A stretch of DNA of 64,000 nucleotides, taken from assembly GCA_021234155.1 (NCBI GenBank), contig JAJEKV010000025.1, forward strand, positions 17,165,094 through 17,229,093, written 5' to 3'. Under the pieces are notes generated by a model. The model was given only the letters and a program-made list of their open reading frames with translations. It was not told the DNA's origin and did not search any database. Each line of letters opens with the position of its first letter. Position 1 is the stretch's first letter. Both the position numbers and the translations under genes were made by a program. The stretch is from Isoetes taiwanensis. Lineage: Eukaryota; Streptophyta; Lycopodiopsida; Isoetales; Isoetaceae. Of this stretch, positions 22,080 to 34,377 are shown piece by piece.

Positions 22080-24957
22080 GTCAAGCAGAGCTGCCCGCGG
22101 CTGGTCCTCGATCAAAGTCATCTCACCTCAGGGATCAGCATACTCAGGGTAGGATGAGAGAGGCAGACTCGCAGGTGGAGCCTGAACATGATAGATATTT
22201 TGTGCTTCTTCAGAGTCAGTATCCGAGATTGAAGGTTTGGCATATTCAACAGAGATTAACTTGCCAGTTTCCAAAACCATAGTAGCATTGAGATGACCAT
22301 CAGTAATGACAAGTTGATCCGTGGCCCAGTAATGAATACTTTTAGCCTGGCGGAGAAAAGGTCGTCCAACCAGCATTTCATAGTCACTCGGATCTTCTCC
22401 AGCTTTCCAAACACCAAATTCCAAAGGGAATTTGAGGTCACCAATGCTAATGTGAAGGAGAGGTGTGCCGCCTTGAGGTCGCGTCATATGGCCGGTAGAG
22501 TTGCTTGATGCCCAATTGCTTCCGGAGCTTATCAGTGATGAGATTGACATCACTTCCTCCATCAATTTGAACGTGATTGATTTGCTGATTGCCCACCGTG
22601 GCATGCAATGTGGGTGTTGATGTAGCCACGACTCCGACCAATACAGTAGGAAGGGGCAACTGGTCTTTGAGAGCAGGACAGAGTTTCAAAATGGTGGCAA
22701 GGCTCAAGGGGATCTTGATTTTTGCAAGCTCTTCTTGGAGTTCCAAAGGAATATGAGAAAATGGATCAGCAGGATCCAAAGGGGCAGGAGTCTGAGGCAA
22801 AGAAGCGGAAACCTCTTTGAGGAGTTCCACCTCTGCAACAATATTGGGATACCGCTGAGGGCATGGACTTTTAGATGATGAAGGTATCTCCTGACGCTGC
22901 TGAGCCCGTGTTGTGGCATGAACATTGGCAAGCGTGCGGCCTTCAATAGCCTGCATGAGTTTGAGAATACTCTGTATCACCTTGGGCATGACATGAGGCA
23001 TGAGTTTATCCAAATCGGGCGCAAAGTGGACCTTTTTTTCATCTTCATGAGGGATCGTGTCGACAGCAAAAGCTGGTTGCGTGTCGTGAGGGATGATAGT
23101 CAAAAGGCGTGAAGCCCTGGTCTGGGTGAAACCAAACCAACCCAATTGGACTGCTGCACCAGAGGGTTGAGTGCCTGATAAATTTCTTCTTGAGCTTGTT
23201 GATCCAGAGGAGTGGAGGAGGACGCTGCTAGCTGAGGTCTCTGTTGTTGAGGTGGCCGTGGTGGCTTTCTCAAAACAGGACGTGGGCCTTGTTTGCCATT
23301 GGCAACTCATAGTTGATAAGCCGTGAGTCGGACAGAAGCAGTTTGATTTGTTCCCGGAAGTTGAACTTGGACTTGAGGAAGTTGAGGCCATGCCGTGGTG
23401 GTATGACCCCATTCCTGACAATGATAACATTGAGCCTTAGAAGGATCAAAGGTGGGACGGGGGCCTTGACCCCGAGACCTTGAGGTTGTTGAGATTGTGG
23501 ATACTGTTGAGGTTGTTGAGCTTGAAATTGCTGAGGCAGGTATGATTGTTGCTGCTGGGGCGTGGTTTGTACCTGAAAAACCATTTTCTCGCCACAAGGG
23601 TGTAGGATGAGAACGGGTACACTCTTCCGGTGGCATGATTGCACATGTTGCATCGCTTACAATGTGGAGGACCATTAGTGGAATTGCATTCATTGGCGAG
23701 ATGTCCTTGATATTTGTAGATATGACATCGATCCGAAAAGCGTTGAGGATTGGTTTGTTGAGGCCGGACCGCATTCGAGGAACCATGACCAGGGGGCATA
23801 AAGGGTAGTTCCGCGGAGGGCCACACCTCGTGAGGAGATGTTGACCGAAAGTGATTGACCAATTTGATCGCCGCTCCCAAAGTCTTGGGACGCAGTACTA
23901 TCCGGCCATGAGATCTAATGGCGGAGAGGAAGGCCCCGCAAAACCGACAAGAATCAACTGCTTTGCTAGGGGTACTCACGAGCTTGGTCGACGAATGTGA
24001 AGGCGTCCACGAAAATCACGCCTTGGAGACTACGTGGGTTCTTCTTGAAGATCATTGAGTTGCTTGAGTAGGAGTTGATCATCATCCGTGGTGCCATAAT
24101 GAGAGAGAAATGCCGATTTCATCTCTTGCCAATTCTGCTTCCAGTGGCTTTTGTTGGCCATGAGCCATTGATGAGGGGCACCTCGTAGCATGGTAGAAAA
24201 GATGTGGAACTTGAGTTGAGGTTGAGCGTGACCATTGAGAATGGCCAAGGCCTCAAATTCCTCCATGTGAGCTTGGGCACTTTGATCCAGAGGTTTGCCT
24301 TTAGTGTTGCCGGTTGGTAGGATAAGTCAGCTTCAGATTGTGAATAGGAGATGAAGACCGAATCGGGCGATAGATAGGTGGAGCATAAGCGGGGACATAG
24401 TTGGATGGAACAGCCGTGGGCTGAGAACAAGGTGGTATCGGAACAGAAAAACCCGGAGGGCCAGAGAGAGGAGCATCCTGTGGTGAAGGACCATGGGAGC
24501 CCTCCTCATTAAGCTTATCAATGAGATTGTAGACAGGAAGAGCATGCTGAAAAGATGGGGAGGTCTGATATTCGTGGACATGGGGAGGGTCAAAAGAAAC
24601 ATGAGGGTAGCCCATCCCTGTAGGAGGAGAAGAAGGTTGTGAAGGCAGAGGGGTGTGGCCTGAGGGGATATGAATGTAGGTGCTTTTGAGAGTCTGGAAA
24701 TAATGAGGCGTGGGCTGAACAGGTGTATGATAGGGTGACTGAGGTTGGGAACAATGCTTACATACAAGGGGAGACCCTGGTCGAGAATGAACCCGAGGAG
24801 TAGGTGGTGCTGACTGAGCTCTTGAGCGGACATGACCTCCCTCAATATCATAATCAGTGTCATACATATCACGAGCAGCTTCGCGACGCTGATGGCGCTC
24901 CAAGCGAGCCGCCGTTTGGCAAAGAAGTTCTTCAGGAGTGAAGGCACGAGCAGACGT
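22080..24957 (-). pseudogene. Gypsy gag-protease region, frameshifted
   Basis: Gag core (AHMEEFEALAILNGHAQPQL, about 24210-24268) is followed by zinc knuckle remnants: ANECNSTNGPPHCKRCNMCNHAT near 23630-23700 and CYHCQEWGHTTTA near 23400-23440. The aspartic protease motif VQIDGGSDVNLITD (about 22530-22575) has DGGS in place of the retroviral D-S/T-G. Gag forms the particle and the knuckles bind genomic RNA. Fragments of the frame fall into at least four registers (24903-24301, 24266-24030, 23430-22447, 22604-22128). Confidence 0.8.
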
Positions 24958-25004
24958 AGTGATAAGAAAGAAGAAAGAAAGATCAGACCCAGCAACAGCG
25001 ACAG

Positions 25005-25588
25005 TGTTTAGGGTCTGGGTTCGGGACCTCCTGCAGGACAGCCCTCGGTGAGGACCCTTGGATCAAACAGGAGAATCCTAGCTGAGTGTCACGCGGGATT
25101 TGCAAAAGAGCTAGAAGAGAAAAACAGAAAAGACAGAACCAAGAACAATGAAGATAATGACGCTTCCTTGATAAGAATAAGTGTACATGAGCTCTCGGAA
25201 AACGAGAGAAAGACTAGAGACAAGGCCTAAACTCATCTAGAAAATTGAGTTCTAACTCTACTCATATATATAGTACAATGGCCTTGGGCCCAAAATAGGT
25301 GGTTGGCAGATTTCGCTGCCAATTCCTTGATCAAAGCCTGATTTCTAGGAAATCTGATGGTGCCTTCTTAAGTGCCTAAAATCGCGCTGAGTGCTGACTG
25401 TACGTGTGCAGGTGTGTCACTTATCTGTTCTCTGTCTCTTCTTTGGCGTGGCCTTCGTGGGTTTCAGCGTGGTCTTCGACGGGGGCTTGCTACCTGATGC
25501 TTGACCTGGACCTTGACCTGTCGTCTTATTCCTGCCTTGGTCCGTGGTGTGCATGAATAGTCATGTACCAGGACGTACAGGACTAACA
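25005..25588 (-). repeat. 5' LTR of the minus-strand gypsy element
   Basis: 584 bp, reading TGTTAGTCCTGTACGTCC ... GAACCCAGACCCTAAACA on the minus strand (TG...CA ends). It matches the LTR at 47293-47866 and, more distantly, the lone LTR at 41678-42290. A TATATATA box lies at about 25264-25271. A primer-binding site with TGTCGCTGTTGCTGGGTC follows immediately. Confidence 0.88.
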
Positions 25589-26477
25589 CTGCTTTTTTAT
25601 TGTCAATGAACGCTATTTTCAGTTATTTTACTTGTAATTTGAATAATATCATTTCTGCAGCAGTGACAGAATGTGAAGAGAGAGCCATGTATTTGGCAGA
25701 AAATCTTGTTGTACTCAAAGCTCTGATGAAAAATCTGTTTGATTCTGGCAGATTCTTTATTGTGAAATTCATGGCGCCTTGCTACACTTAAATCCAACTC
25801 TAGTAGGATACGAAAGGTTATACAAAGACTGGCCAAATTTTGGCACATGATGCATCTTTTACTGCGGGTAATCCATACACTTGGTGCATCTGATATTCCT
25901 TTGAACTTAATAGAATTTGCGTACATACAGAGATGCAAACATCTGCTTGCGCACACCAAGTATATTTGTGGAAAATTTTTAGTACTATCTTGCACTTTGG
26001 TAATGCATGTATATTTTGGCTTTTTAATTGGCCTACTCATAACTATGCAAACGTTGGACTTTGGCATCGTTTTGCTTCTGACATAATCCTTACATATTTG
26101 ATCCCGCTTCCACATTCTTGCAAATGTCTTGTAGACACTTTTTCAGATTCAGGTTTTTCTCAGATTCATCTAATCTTTGCAGAAAAAGATCAAGATGTCT
26201 ATTTGTATGCACTGCAAGGTATTCTTTTTTGTAGATTTCAATGACAAAGGTATGTCTAGAACTATTCTCGTCACAGACAGAAAGTTTAGGTTTATCACTG
26301 GAACGAGTTTAATTATCAGGACAAGTTCAGGTACTGTTATGCTGCATGCCATGTTTCAAACTGGAAATAACTGATGAATTTTTTGTTCCTGTCATCTGCG
26401 TAACTCCTTTGTGTGTCATCTGTGTTTATAATTGTCTACAAGCTGAGGTAACACCTAAAACGTAAATGGGTTACCAC
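25589..26477. other. AT-rich intergenic sequence, possible decayed exons
   Basis: No confident gene. The stretch near 25660-25790 (AVTECEERAMYLAENL...) follows a TTTCTGCAG acceptor-like site, and 25866-25960 reads TLGASDIPLNLIEFAYIQRC. Both look more protein-like than their surroundings, but I recognise neither and cannot link them. Confidence 0.3.
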
Positions 26478-27232
26478 TTTCATCCTGTATAAACATGATT
26501 CTTGTATTGCAATATTCAGATTACAGATAATGAATATAATGAATAAGCTAGGTTGTCCTAAATAAACATATGAATATAATACTTATCTTTGCTTTGTTAG
26601 GGCCCGAAGGGCTCAATTTTTTTTTTATTATAACAACCAACACATAACTGCTATTAACATCCATTACATCCAACACTTTTAAATTAAAACCCCCCTGAAA
26701 CCCCCTTTGGTTTGGGTGCATATTCATACGGGGGTTGACTCCGGGCATCGAGAGCTGTTGGATGGGCATATTTGCCCATTATTCCTCGATCTAGACCATT
26801 GATAGAGATCCTCGTTTGTGGGATATGCTTGTACAAGTTTTTGTATACTATATAATGAGGCTTGCAAAATACTATAAGGTTTGAGGCAATGTACTAAATG
26901 GTGTTGATTTTGTACATGTATTATACAATTTTAGGGGCTCTCGCTGCCCTACATCACCCCCCATGTGAATATGCACCCAAACCAAAGGGGGTTTCAAGGG
27001 AGTTTTAATTTAAAAGTGTTGGATGTAATGGTTTGTGATAATTAATGGTAATAGCAGTTATGTGTTGGTTGTTATAATAATAAAAAAAAAAAATTGAGCC
27101 CTTCGGGCCCTAACAAAGCAAAGATAAGTATTATATTCATATGTTTATTTAGGACAACCTAGCTTATTCATTATATTCATTATCTGTAATCTGAATATTG
27201 CAATACAAGAACCATGTTTATACAGGATGAAA
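26478..27232. repeat. 755-bp inverted repeat (foldback element)
   Basis: The left arm (about 26478-26760) and right arm (about 26930-27232) are inverted copies, nearly identical from the outer TTTCATCCTGTATAAACATG inward, including GGGCCCGAAGGGCTC and TTTGGTTTGGGTGCATATTC. About 170 bases lie between. No open reading frame is credible. The inner ~450 bp recurs at 35351-35797. A transcript would form a hairpin of nearly 300 bp. It could be a foldback or long-TIR DNA element or a source of small RNA. The transposon superfamily is unclear. Confidence 0.88.
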
Positions 27233-29367
27233 TACAACGCACCATTCATTCCACCCTAAACAATGCACAACTATTTTAGAAATGCAATGCACAACTGAGC
27301 ATTGTCACTTTCATTTATAGAGTGTGAACAAATTGATTTGGAAATATAATCTCAAGAATTAATCTCAGTTCCCTGCATTAGATACCAAGAGCCGCCCAAA
27401 TATACGCAAATACACTGTTATAAAATCGGCAAAACAACAATAACATCATGAGGTCTGCTCAAGGGGGCCATGGCGCCCAAATTTAAAACCAATATCACTA
27501 GTTCAAGAAAATCAACTGTTAAAATAGTTTAAAATACCCCTTATATTGTAAATTGCACATTGTCATGCATATGCTAGTGCATATGGTAACATATGTTGGT
27601 ATCAACATGCAAGTCTGTTTTGCCATGGCAAGCATTCATAAGCATATGGCATATGTAAAACAAATTTAATTCCACAAAGAGGGAGCATCAATACAAAAGA
27701 ATTGGCAATCATAACTGGCATTGGCATCCACAAATAAGAATATTCATAGGATCAAAAAGAAGATATGATTTAAAATCATCCCAAGGTGCCAAGATTGCAA
27801 ATTCTTCTCTAGAAAAACCATATTATGCTCATATTGGCAATCTCAAAGTAGTTTTATAACAAAGTTGGGCAATCCCTAATGGTTGTAGCAATGTAATGTG
27901 AGAAGTCCATCCTTAGTCACAAGCAACATAATAAATTTGGATAAAGCAACCAAAACTCCTGTTCAAAACCAGCTTCTAAACCAGCTTCTGTAGATGGAAC
28001 TGGAAAAACAAGGCTTGTCGTTTTGAAAAACAACCAATCAAAACAAGATTTATAGCAGATGATATAACCTTAGAGTACCATCTAGGAAGGGCATAGAATA
28101 GATAGAATAGCATGGGAGAATGACCCGACTAGGCTGTCCCAGAGCAAAACCAGTTTTGAGAGGTCGTTTGTGCCTTCCTAATGAAAACCCTAAGTTTCAA
28201 AACCCTAAGTCGTCCTGCCAACAACTGTCTTTCTGCTCTGCTCGCCTTGTTAGCTCTGCTCTGCTCGCCTTGTTATCTTCTATGCATAAAGGAGACAAGT
28301 TCTATGGCTGCAAAAGCATTGCCCTTAAACTGTGTGGGAAAATCTGGAGCTTGCCTTAGATAGTAAGATAAAATTTCTTCCATGAAATAATCGTTAATCC
28401 CTACACTGGAATAACAGAGGAGGTTGATAAGTAAAAGAATGAATTCCATACCTGGAGGAAGTGCAAAGACTATGGCACTGGGTATGGCTGTAGCTCTGAA
28501 ATCTGTATCAAGTTCTTTTCGTTGCCACTTGTTTTGCACTTGGTGGATTTCATGACGCTGGCAGGAAACCGGGTAAAAATAGGGTAAGAACAGCTTGATT
28601 GATTTCAGGAGTAGGAAGAGGGTGTAAGCAAAATGGAATCTGCCAAAATGAAGCAGACTTGCAATACACAGAAGAAAGATAGATCCAATACACAGAAGAT
28701 ACATATCGATATTAGGGTAAAAAGTAGGAGCAGGAGCGACAGAAGGATCTGGAGTTGCTGCATGCTTCTTACTCAGACTTTTCGCTCATACTTTTTGGTC
28801 GATCTTTTTGCTTCTTACTGTGATAGACAAAAACCAAGAACAGAACAAAATTCAAAACAAGAAGAAAACATCATCGTCTAGTATCCGACAAAAACCAAAA
28901 CAAGAATAAAACACCAACATCTACATCCGACAAATTGCTGCTCAGGCTTCTTGCTTTTCATACAGATTAATGCTCACATGTTTTTCTTACAAAATTAAAG
29001 GAACAATAAAAAACCATTATCCTAACACAAACAATAATAAAAAACTATTATCTAGCACAGCAAAACCTATGACATCATACCAATATGTTTCTTGTTAGCA
29101 AGAATCCACTCCGCCAACGAATCCATTCCACCAGCGAGAATCTAGAGGGCAAGAGTCCAGAGGACAAAAGTTATGGGGTTTGATGCATATGCATGCAACG
29201 TTCACAACAACAACAACCATCGGATTTTTTAAGCCAACCCAAATCAACGGCCCAAAAGGGGCGCACTCTAGAAATACTATTTAGTATGCCAACACGAATA
29301 CAACACCGAAATCATAGAAAAACCATAAGAAAAAACGTATAAAACTATAAAAGTAACCCCCTGTTAT
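27233..29367. other. Intergenic sequence, possible minus-strand exon at 28500-28560
   Basis: No confident gene. On the minus strand a TTTCCTGCCAG acceptor (about 28557-28567) is followed by a protein-like stretch (RHEIHQVQNKWQRKELDTDF) running open to 28273. I do not recognise it. The last ~170 bases (29200-29367) are paralogous to 38080-38240 and form the left half of the site interrupted by the copia element. Confidence 0.35.
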
Positions 29368-30053
29368 TGTTATTTTTCCAGAAACAACAAATAAGTAAAT
29401 CCTTAAGCAAAGATGTCAATAGGCTATAACACTATTGCAACAATCTTAGTCATTAATTCACAATCATAACTCAAGAACTTTAGTTGGTTTCAAGTATAAA
29501 TAAGATCTTCACAAGTGCAATGGAAGCCACATTATGGTCACTAATTCCATGCAACAAGATCTCGTGAACTTCCCCTCAATTAGATAATCTTAAAACCACT
29601 AGAAATCAATAGTTCATATATGTTGCAATTTACTGTAGCAGACGTATTGACGTAAACACTGTAGCAAGTTTGACTGCCTTCGATCTTCCTTCTTTGAGGC
29701 GGATTTGAGCCTATCCTTATTCGAATACATTCCTAATGATCTTCTTCTGCTTATATCAGTGCAATCCAGTGGTTTCGACTTTCTTTTCCCAAAGAAAACT
29801 TCACAACTAATTATCCCACGACGCGTTTTTCCTTTGAGTTCGATATTCGATGGCACTACTAGAATATTCAATGCAATATAACCATTGCATAATGAAACCA
29901 TTAAAACTTCGTCATTTTCAATCATTAACAATTTATACTTCAATAGTTCTCAAGTTGTAGTTGCCCTAATATGATCCTGTAGCCTGTATTCACCTGTTCA
30001 TTCTCATTGACATGTCTGACCACCAACAATATGACATGATTAGTTTCTCAACA
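29368..30053 (-). repeat. 3' LTR of the copia element
   Basis: 686 bp, same termini as the 5' LTR. Followed on the low side by target duplication GTTAT at 29363-29367. Confidence 0.93.
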
Positions 30054-30065
30054 TTCTTCCCCTTC
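30054..30065 (-). promoter_or_regulatory. Polypurine tract of the copia element
   Basis: GAAGGGGAAGAA on the minus strand, immediately before the 3' LTR. It primes plus-strand DNA synthesis. Confidence 0.8.
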
Positions 30066-30245
30066 ATGTCATATTCATGTTTTCACCTGTAAACATAATC
30101 TGCTGTCTAAGTGCAGTAAACCTTTTTTCTGCTACATATTCATGTTTTCACCTGTTAACATAATCTGTTGCCTAAGTCAAGAAACCTCTTTTTCTCGCTA
30201 AAACCTTTGTAAGAATGTCGCTAGTTGCTTAGTCATTAATATAAT

Positions 30246-31028
30246 TTACCAGATCAAACCCTTACATACAAAGATCTCCATAAAATGCATCTCCAATTTT
30301 ATATGTTTTGATCTTTCATGCATTATTGGATTCTTTGTCATGGCTATACAGCTTGTGCTATCACATAACATTTCACTAGAATCTGGCTGCTCAACTCCAA
30401 GTTCTAATATTAATCTTCTTTCCCAAATAAGCTCCTTTTGCACATAATGTGGTGAGGCATATTCAGCCTCTGCTATTGACAATGCTATGGATGACTGCTT
30501 TTTGCATTTCCATGCTACTGGACCTCCTCCAAGCATCATTAGGTATCCTGAAGTGGACTTTCTTGCATCCAAATCCCCTTCCCAGTCAGCATCACAATAG
30601 GCAGTCAATACTAAGTCTTTTGAGCTATATGAGATTCCCATATCCATGGTTCCCTTCAAATGCCTTAGAACTCTTTTGGCAGCAACCCAATGATCCCTTC
30701 TTGGATCATTGTTATATCTACTAAGCATATTGACACTGTGAGCAATATCTGGTCTTGTACAGTTAGCTACATAAGCTAGACAACCAGTCAAAGATCTATA
30801 AGGAATCTTTTCCATAGCCTTTCTCTCCTCATCACTTTTAGGACACATGTCTAGTGAAAGCTTGCATCCTGGTACAACAGGAGTTTTGCTAACATTACAC
30901 TCTTTCATATTGAATTTTTCCAGCATACCTCTGATTTGTTCCTTTTGGGTTAAGATAATCATACCATCATCCCTTTTTCTTGTCACCTCAATTCCTAGGA
31001 ACTTGGTCAATTCTCCTAGATCCGACAT
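30246..31028 (-). pseudogene. Copia RT thumb and RNase H
   Basis: MSDLGELTKFLGIEV starts the RT connection region; YRSLTGCLAYVANCTRPDIAH follows. RNase H catalytic residues are seen in CDADWEGDLDARKSTSGY (first Asp), SIAEAEYA (Glu) and CDSTSCIAMT (Asp). It ends soon after HIKLEMHF, short of the usual C-terminus. RNase H removes the RNA strand during reverse transcription. Confidence 0.88.
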
Positions 31029-31038
31029 TTCAAATCTG

Positions 31039-32430
31039 CTATTTAATAAACTTTTTGCACATTGACAAACATTTAGTACCCTTGGCTACCATAACATTAT
31101 CATCAACATATAAAGCAATAATGCACCAGCCACTTTGACATTCAAATTTGTACAAATTCCCATCATTTGCTAATTTGACAAATCCTTGTTCAATAAGAAA
31201 AGTGTCCATGCATTTATACCATTCTCTGGGAGACTGTCTCAAACCATACACTGCTCGTTTGAATTTCCAAACTTTTCCTTCCCCTTGTTCAAATCCTGGT
31301 GCTTGTTTCATAAAAATCTCCTCCTCTAGTTTTGCATTCAAAAAAGCAGTTTTGACATCCATGTGATGCACTTCTAAATCATATGCATTTGCCAAAGCCA
31401 ATAGCATTCTGACACTATTCATTTTAACCAATGGAGAAAACGTTTCATCAAATTCTTGACCCTTTTTCTGAGAAAAACCCTGAGCTACCAGTCTAGCTTT
31501 ATATCTAGATGTTTTCCCATCTGCTCCAGTTTTGATTCTGAAAATCCATTTGTTTCCCACTATATTTCTCCCTTCTGGTTTGTTAACTATCTCAAAAGTA
31601 TTTGTTCTAATGAATGAATCCATTTCTTCCTTCATAGCATTCAGCCACAGAGTTCTATCCTTAGAAACTAGAACATCATCAAGTGTCTTTGGCACTTCAG
31701 GATTTAGAAACATCAAAATCTCAAATATGCTGTTTACCTCATGCTCCTCTTTATCTTGAAGTCTTTTACTTCTTCCAGTTTCATCACGACCATGTAATAT
31801 TGTATCAAATTTTGCACCAGCTTGCAACCTTTGAACCTCTGTCATTCTTCTCCTTTTCTCTTGTGGTGGTTGTACTATAGGCACTGATTCTTCTACTTGT
31901 TCTGTGTCCAATGATTCTTCTTCATGTCCTATTAAGGAATCTTCAATTTTCTCTTGCTGTTCTGTGTATGCATCAGATCCAGCATCATCATCATCTGCAT
32001 TAATCTCATCAACTTTATTAGTAGACTCAGTCCTAATATTATGCTCCACTAGCTTGGTATCTTTAGACAATTTTATAGGTTTAGATAATACCTTGTAGAC
32101 TTGTCCTTCATCAAAGGTAACATCTCGGCTAACAACTGTTCTTCTAGCTTTTGGATCATACAATCTGTAAGCTTTAGATTGATTATCATATCCTACAAGG
32201 TATGTAATTAGAGCCCTATCATCCAACTTCTTTCTATTTTCTTTAGGAATATGCACAAATGCCAAGCACCCATATATTCTCAACTTATCATAGTTAGGTT
32301 TCTTTCCTGACCATAGCATATCAGGAATTCCTCCTTGCAGACTCACGGATGGTAGCATGTTCTGAATGCTCACAGCAGTTTGGACTGCTTCCTCCCACAA
32401 GAAGTTTGGAAGGCCTGCTGATTTCAACAT
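31039..32430 (-). pseudogene. Copia integrase C-terminus and reverse transcriptase
   Basis: 463 codons are open. The start of the frame is the integrase tail (LPNFLWEEAVQTAVSIQNML; KLRIYGCLAFVHIP). An acidic linker leads to RT: NKWIFRIKTGADG...YKARLVAQGFSQ (about residue 300), HHMDVKTAFLNAKLEEEIFM (about 360), AVYGLRQSPREWY, and the catalytic YVDDNVMV (about 445). A stop follows at 31039, separating RT from RNase H. Confidence 0.9.
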
Positions 32431-32444
32431 GCTTCTGACAGCAT

Positions 32445-33368
32445 TTAGAATTGTCCTATTCTTCCTCTCAGCAACACCATTTTGCTGAGGGGAATGATTA
32501 CAAGTAAGTTGTCTTTTAATGCCCTTGTTTTTGCAGAATCACCCCCTCTGTCAGACCTTAGGCATTTAATCCTTCTGCCTGTTTCAGTCTCCATCTCATT
32601 TACAAATTGTTTGAATTTTTCAAATGCAGCATCCTTTGTCTTAATGCAGTATACTTTAGTCTTTCTACTAAAGTCATCTATTAAGGTCATGAAGTACCTT
32701 TTTCCACTTAAGCTGACAACATTGAGAGGCCCACACAAATCACTGTGTATCAAATCCAATATGCCCTTTGCTCTAGCATTTGTTTTCTTAAATGGCAACC
32801 TGTTGTGTTTTCCAAGCATGCATCCCATGCATACTTGTTGTTCAGATTGACTTGTACTTGCATTGATAAATCCCTCCTTGTTTAAAACCTCTATTGTTTT
32901 GGGATTAACATGACATAACCTTTCATGCCAGATTTTCAGATTTGGATATGTTAACAAATTAATGCTTGAGAATAAATGTTGTTTGCATAATCCATACAAG
33001 TTTCCAACTCTTTTCCCCACAAACATCTTCTTATTTCCAAGAAAGATATTACAACAGAGTTTTTCAAACACAACTTTGTAACCAAGATCAACCAGCTGAC
33101 ATACTGAGATGAGATTCCTTATTAATCCTGGTATGCACAACACATTTTTCAGTTTTACTGCCTTCCCTTCTAAATCAAACAGCTCCAAAACACCAGTACT
33201 CTCTATTTCTTTCACATCTCCATTTCCAAACTGTACATGCCCCCCTTCTTTTCTCTGGCAGTTTTTAAGCATCCTTGAAGTCCCTGTTACGGATCTTTCA
33301 GCTCCTGAATCTAAGATAAGTGAGTCAGTGCCAAGGTTTTTCTTTATCCGAGAACTAGATTTTATCAT
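32445..33368 (-). pseudogene. Copia protease and integrase N-terminal half
   Basis: The protease motif LILDSGAERSVTG (about residues 16-28) is followed by the pre-integrase zinc region WHERLCHVNP...CMGCMLGKH (HHCC). The integrase core follows, with Asp in HSDLCGP and Asp in LRSDRGG. Just after RSDRGG about 30 bases are missing and the frame shifts, so the third catalytic residue (Glu in NGVAERKNR) is read only in the neighbouring frame near 32455. Integrase inserts the element DNA into the host chromosome. Confidence 0.85.
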
Positions 33369-33499
33369 ATTTACCTCAATGTCTTCATCTTGTTCCTCTT
33401 CTTCCAGAGTTGCCTCTCGAGCAATATTTAGACTAGGCTTTGCCTTTTGACCTCCACCTTTTTTACCTTCAAATCTTTTTGTCTTCCCTCGTTTTGGAC

Positions 33500-33751
33500 T
33501 TGAGCAATTTGTTGCTATATGCCCTTTTCCCTCACAATTATAGCAAACAATCTCCTTGCCAATTTTAGGACAATTTGCTTTAAGGTGACCATAGCTGTCA
33601 CAATTATAGCACCAATTTGTTTTTTATCAAAACCTTTCTTTCCTTTTTTCTGTCTGACAAACATAACCTCTGACTCATCTTCATCATCAGCCTTGGTCTG
33701 CTCAAACTTAGTCCTAATCATTCGAATTGCATGATCCTTTGACCTAGCCAC
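33500..33751 (-). pseudogene. Copia gag zinc-knuckle part
   Basis: A basic linker (VRQKKGKKGFDKKQ) is followed by a first, frame-split knuckle and a second knuckle of the CX2CX4HX4C type (about 33507-33548, reading CYNCEGKGHIATNC). The knuckle binds element RNA. A frameshift lies near 33620. Confidence 0.75.
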
Positions 33752-33804
33752 ATTTCATAATAATGTAGCTAATTGTGTATTATGGGAAACTGCCCTAGAG
33801 ATGG

Positions 33805-34377
33805 CTAGCAACTGATAACTCCAGCTCCCTCTAAATCAGCAATTATTGATTCAAACTTTTCAAGAAATTCAGCAATATTGTCCTTTTCATATAATTTTAA
33901 CCTCCTTAACTGTTTTTCCAAGACGTCTATTTGTGAAGATGACTTTTGTTCATAATTATCCAGCATGTATTTCCACATTTCTGCAGGGGACTTACCTCTG
34001 AGCTTCAACTTGATCACTGTCCCCACCTTAAGGCATATTATGGATTGAGCTTCCATAATTCTTGCTCTTTCCTCCAAGCTAGCTGCTGAAGCAACTCCTC
34101 TTGCTTGACTGGTAGCAGCTCCACCAGTTGCAGTTCCAGAAGATGTTGCAGCTCCACCACCTACAACAGAAGCTGAAGATGCACTACTGCTAGATCCTTC
34201 TCCTCCAGAAACTTGAACAGCATTAGCAACATTAGGATCTACCAAGTACCACAACTTTTCAAACTCTAGCACCTCTTTTATACTTTGTTTCCAAACCTGA
34301 AAGCCTGTTTCCCCAAGAGGTTGGCTCCAAATCGAGTAGACATCCTGCTCTCCTGGATTTGTATGCTCTGATACCAA
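33805..34377 (-). pseudogene. Copia gag (UBN2-type) N-terminal part
   Basis: The open frame starts inside the primer-binding site without an ATG. It includes FQVWKQSIKEVLEFEKLWYLVDP, an Ala/Gly/Ser-rich linker, and AEMWKYMLDNYEQKSSSQ...LRRLKLYEKDNIAEFLEKFE, which is typical of the copia gag fold. It stops at 33805, where the frame should continue into the zinc knuckle; the next piece lies in another register (33751-33515). The missing start codon and this shift make it non-functional as written. Confidence 0.82.
34365..34377 (-). promoter_or_regulatory. Primer-binding site (tRNA-iMet) of the copia element
   Basis: The minus strand reads TTGGTATCAGAGC directly after the 5' LTR. This is the standard plant site complementary to initiator Met tRNA, where reverse transcription starts. 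Confidence 0.93.

Larger units (their letters stand above)
19390..25588 (-). mobile_element. Ty3/gypsy LTR retrotransposon, minus strand, decayed, one LTR visible
   Basis: Read from right to left: 5' LTR (25005-25588), primer-binding region (about 24981-25004), gag with zinc knuckles, protease, RT, RNase H, and a short integrase remnant. It is the same family as the + strand element at 47293-53233, alignable over gag, protease, RT and RNase H. Many frameshifts interrupt it, and the ATG used by the + copy reads ACG here (24955-24957). RNase H contains an internal duplication: GACCACGGGG...CTTGTTGATCAAATAAAGA occurs twice at 20207-20290. No 3' LTR is seen at the low-coordinate end, so that side is truncated or too decayed to recognise. 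Confidence 0.85.

Noticed and set aside
25603-26115. 170-codon minus-strand frame beside the gypsy LTR
   Set aside because: Composition looks like translated AT-rich non-coding DNA. More protein-like fragments lie on the opposite strand, and neither set could be assembled into a gene.
28273-28704. Minus-strand frame with protein-like second half
   Set aside because: It has an acceptor-like site and a plausible peptide, but no family match, no partner exons and no paralogue; mentioned only as a possible exon.
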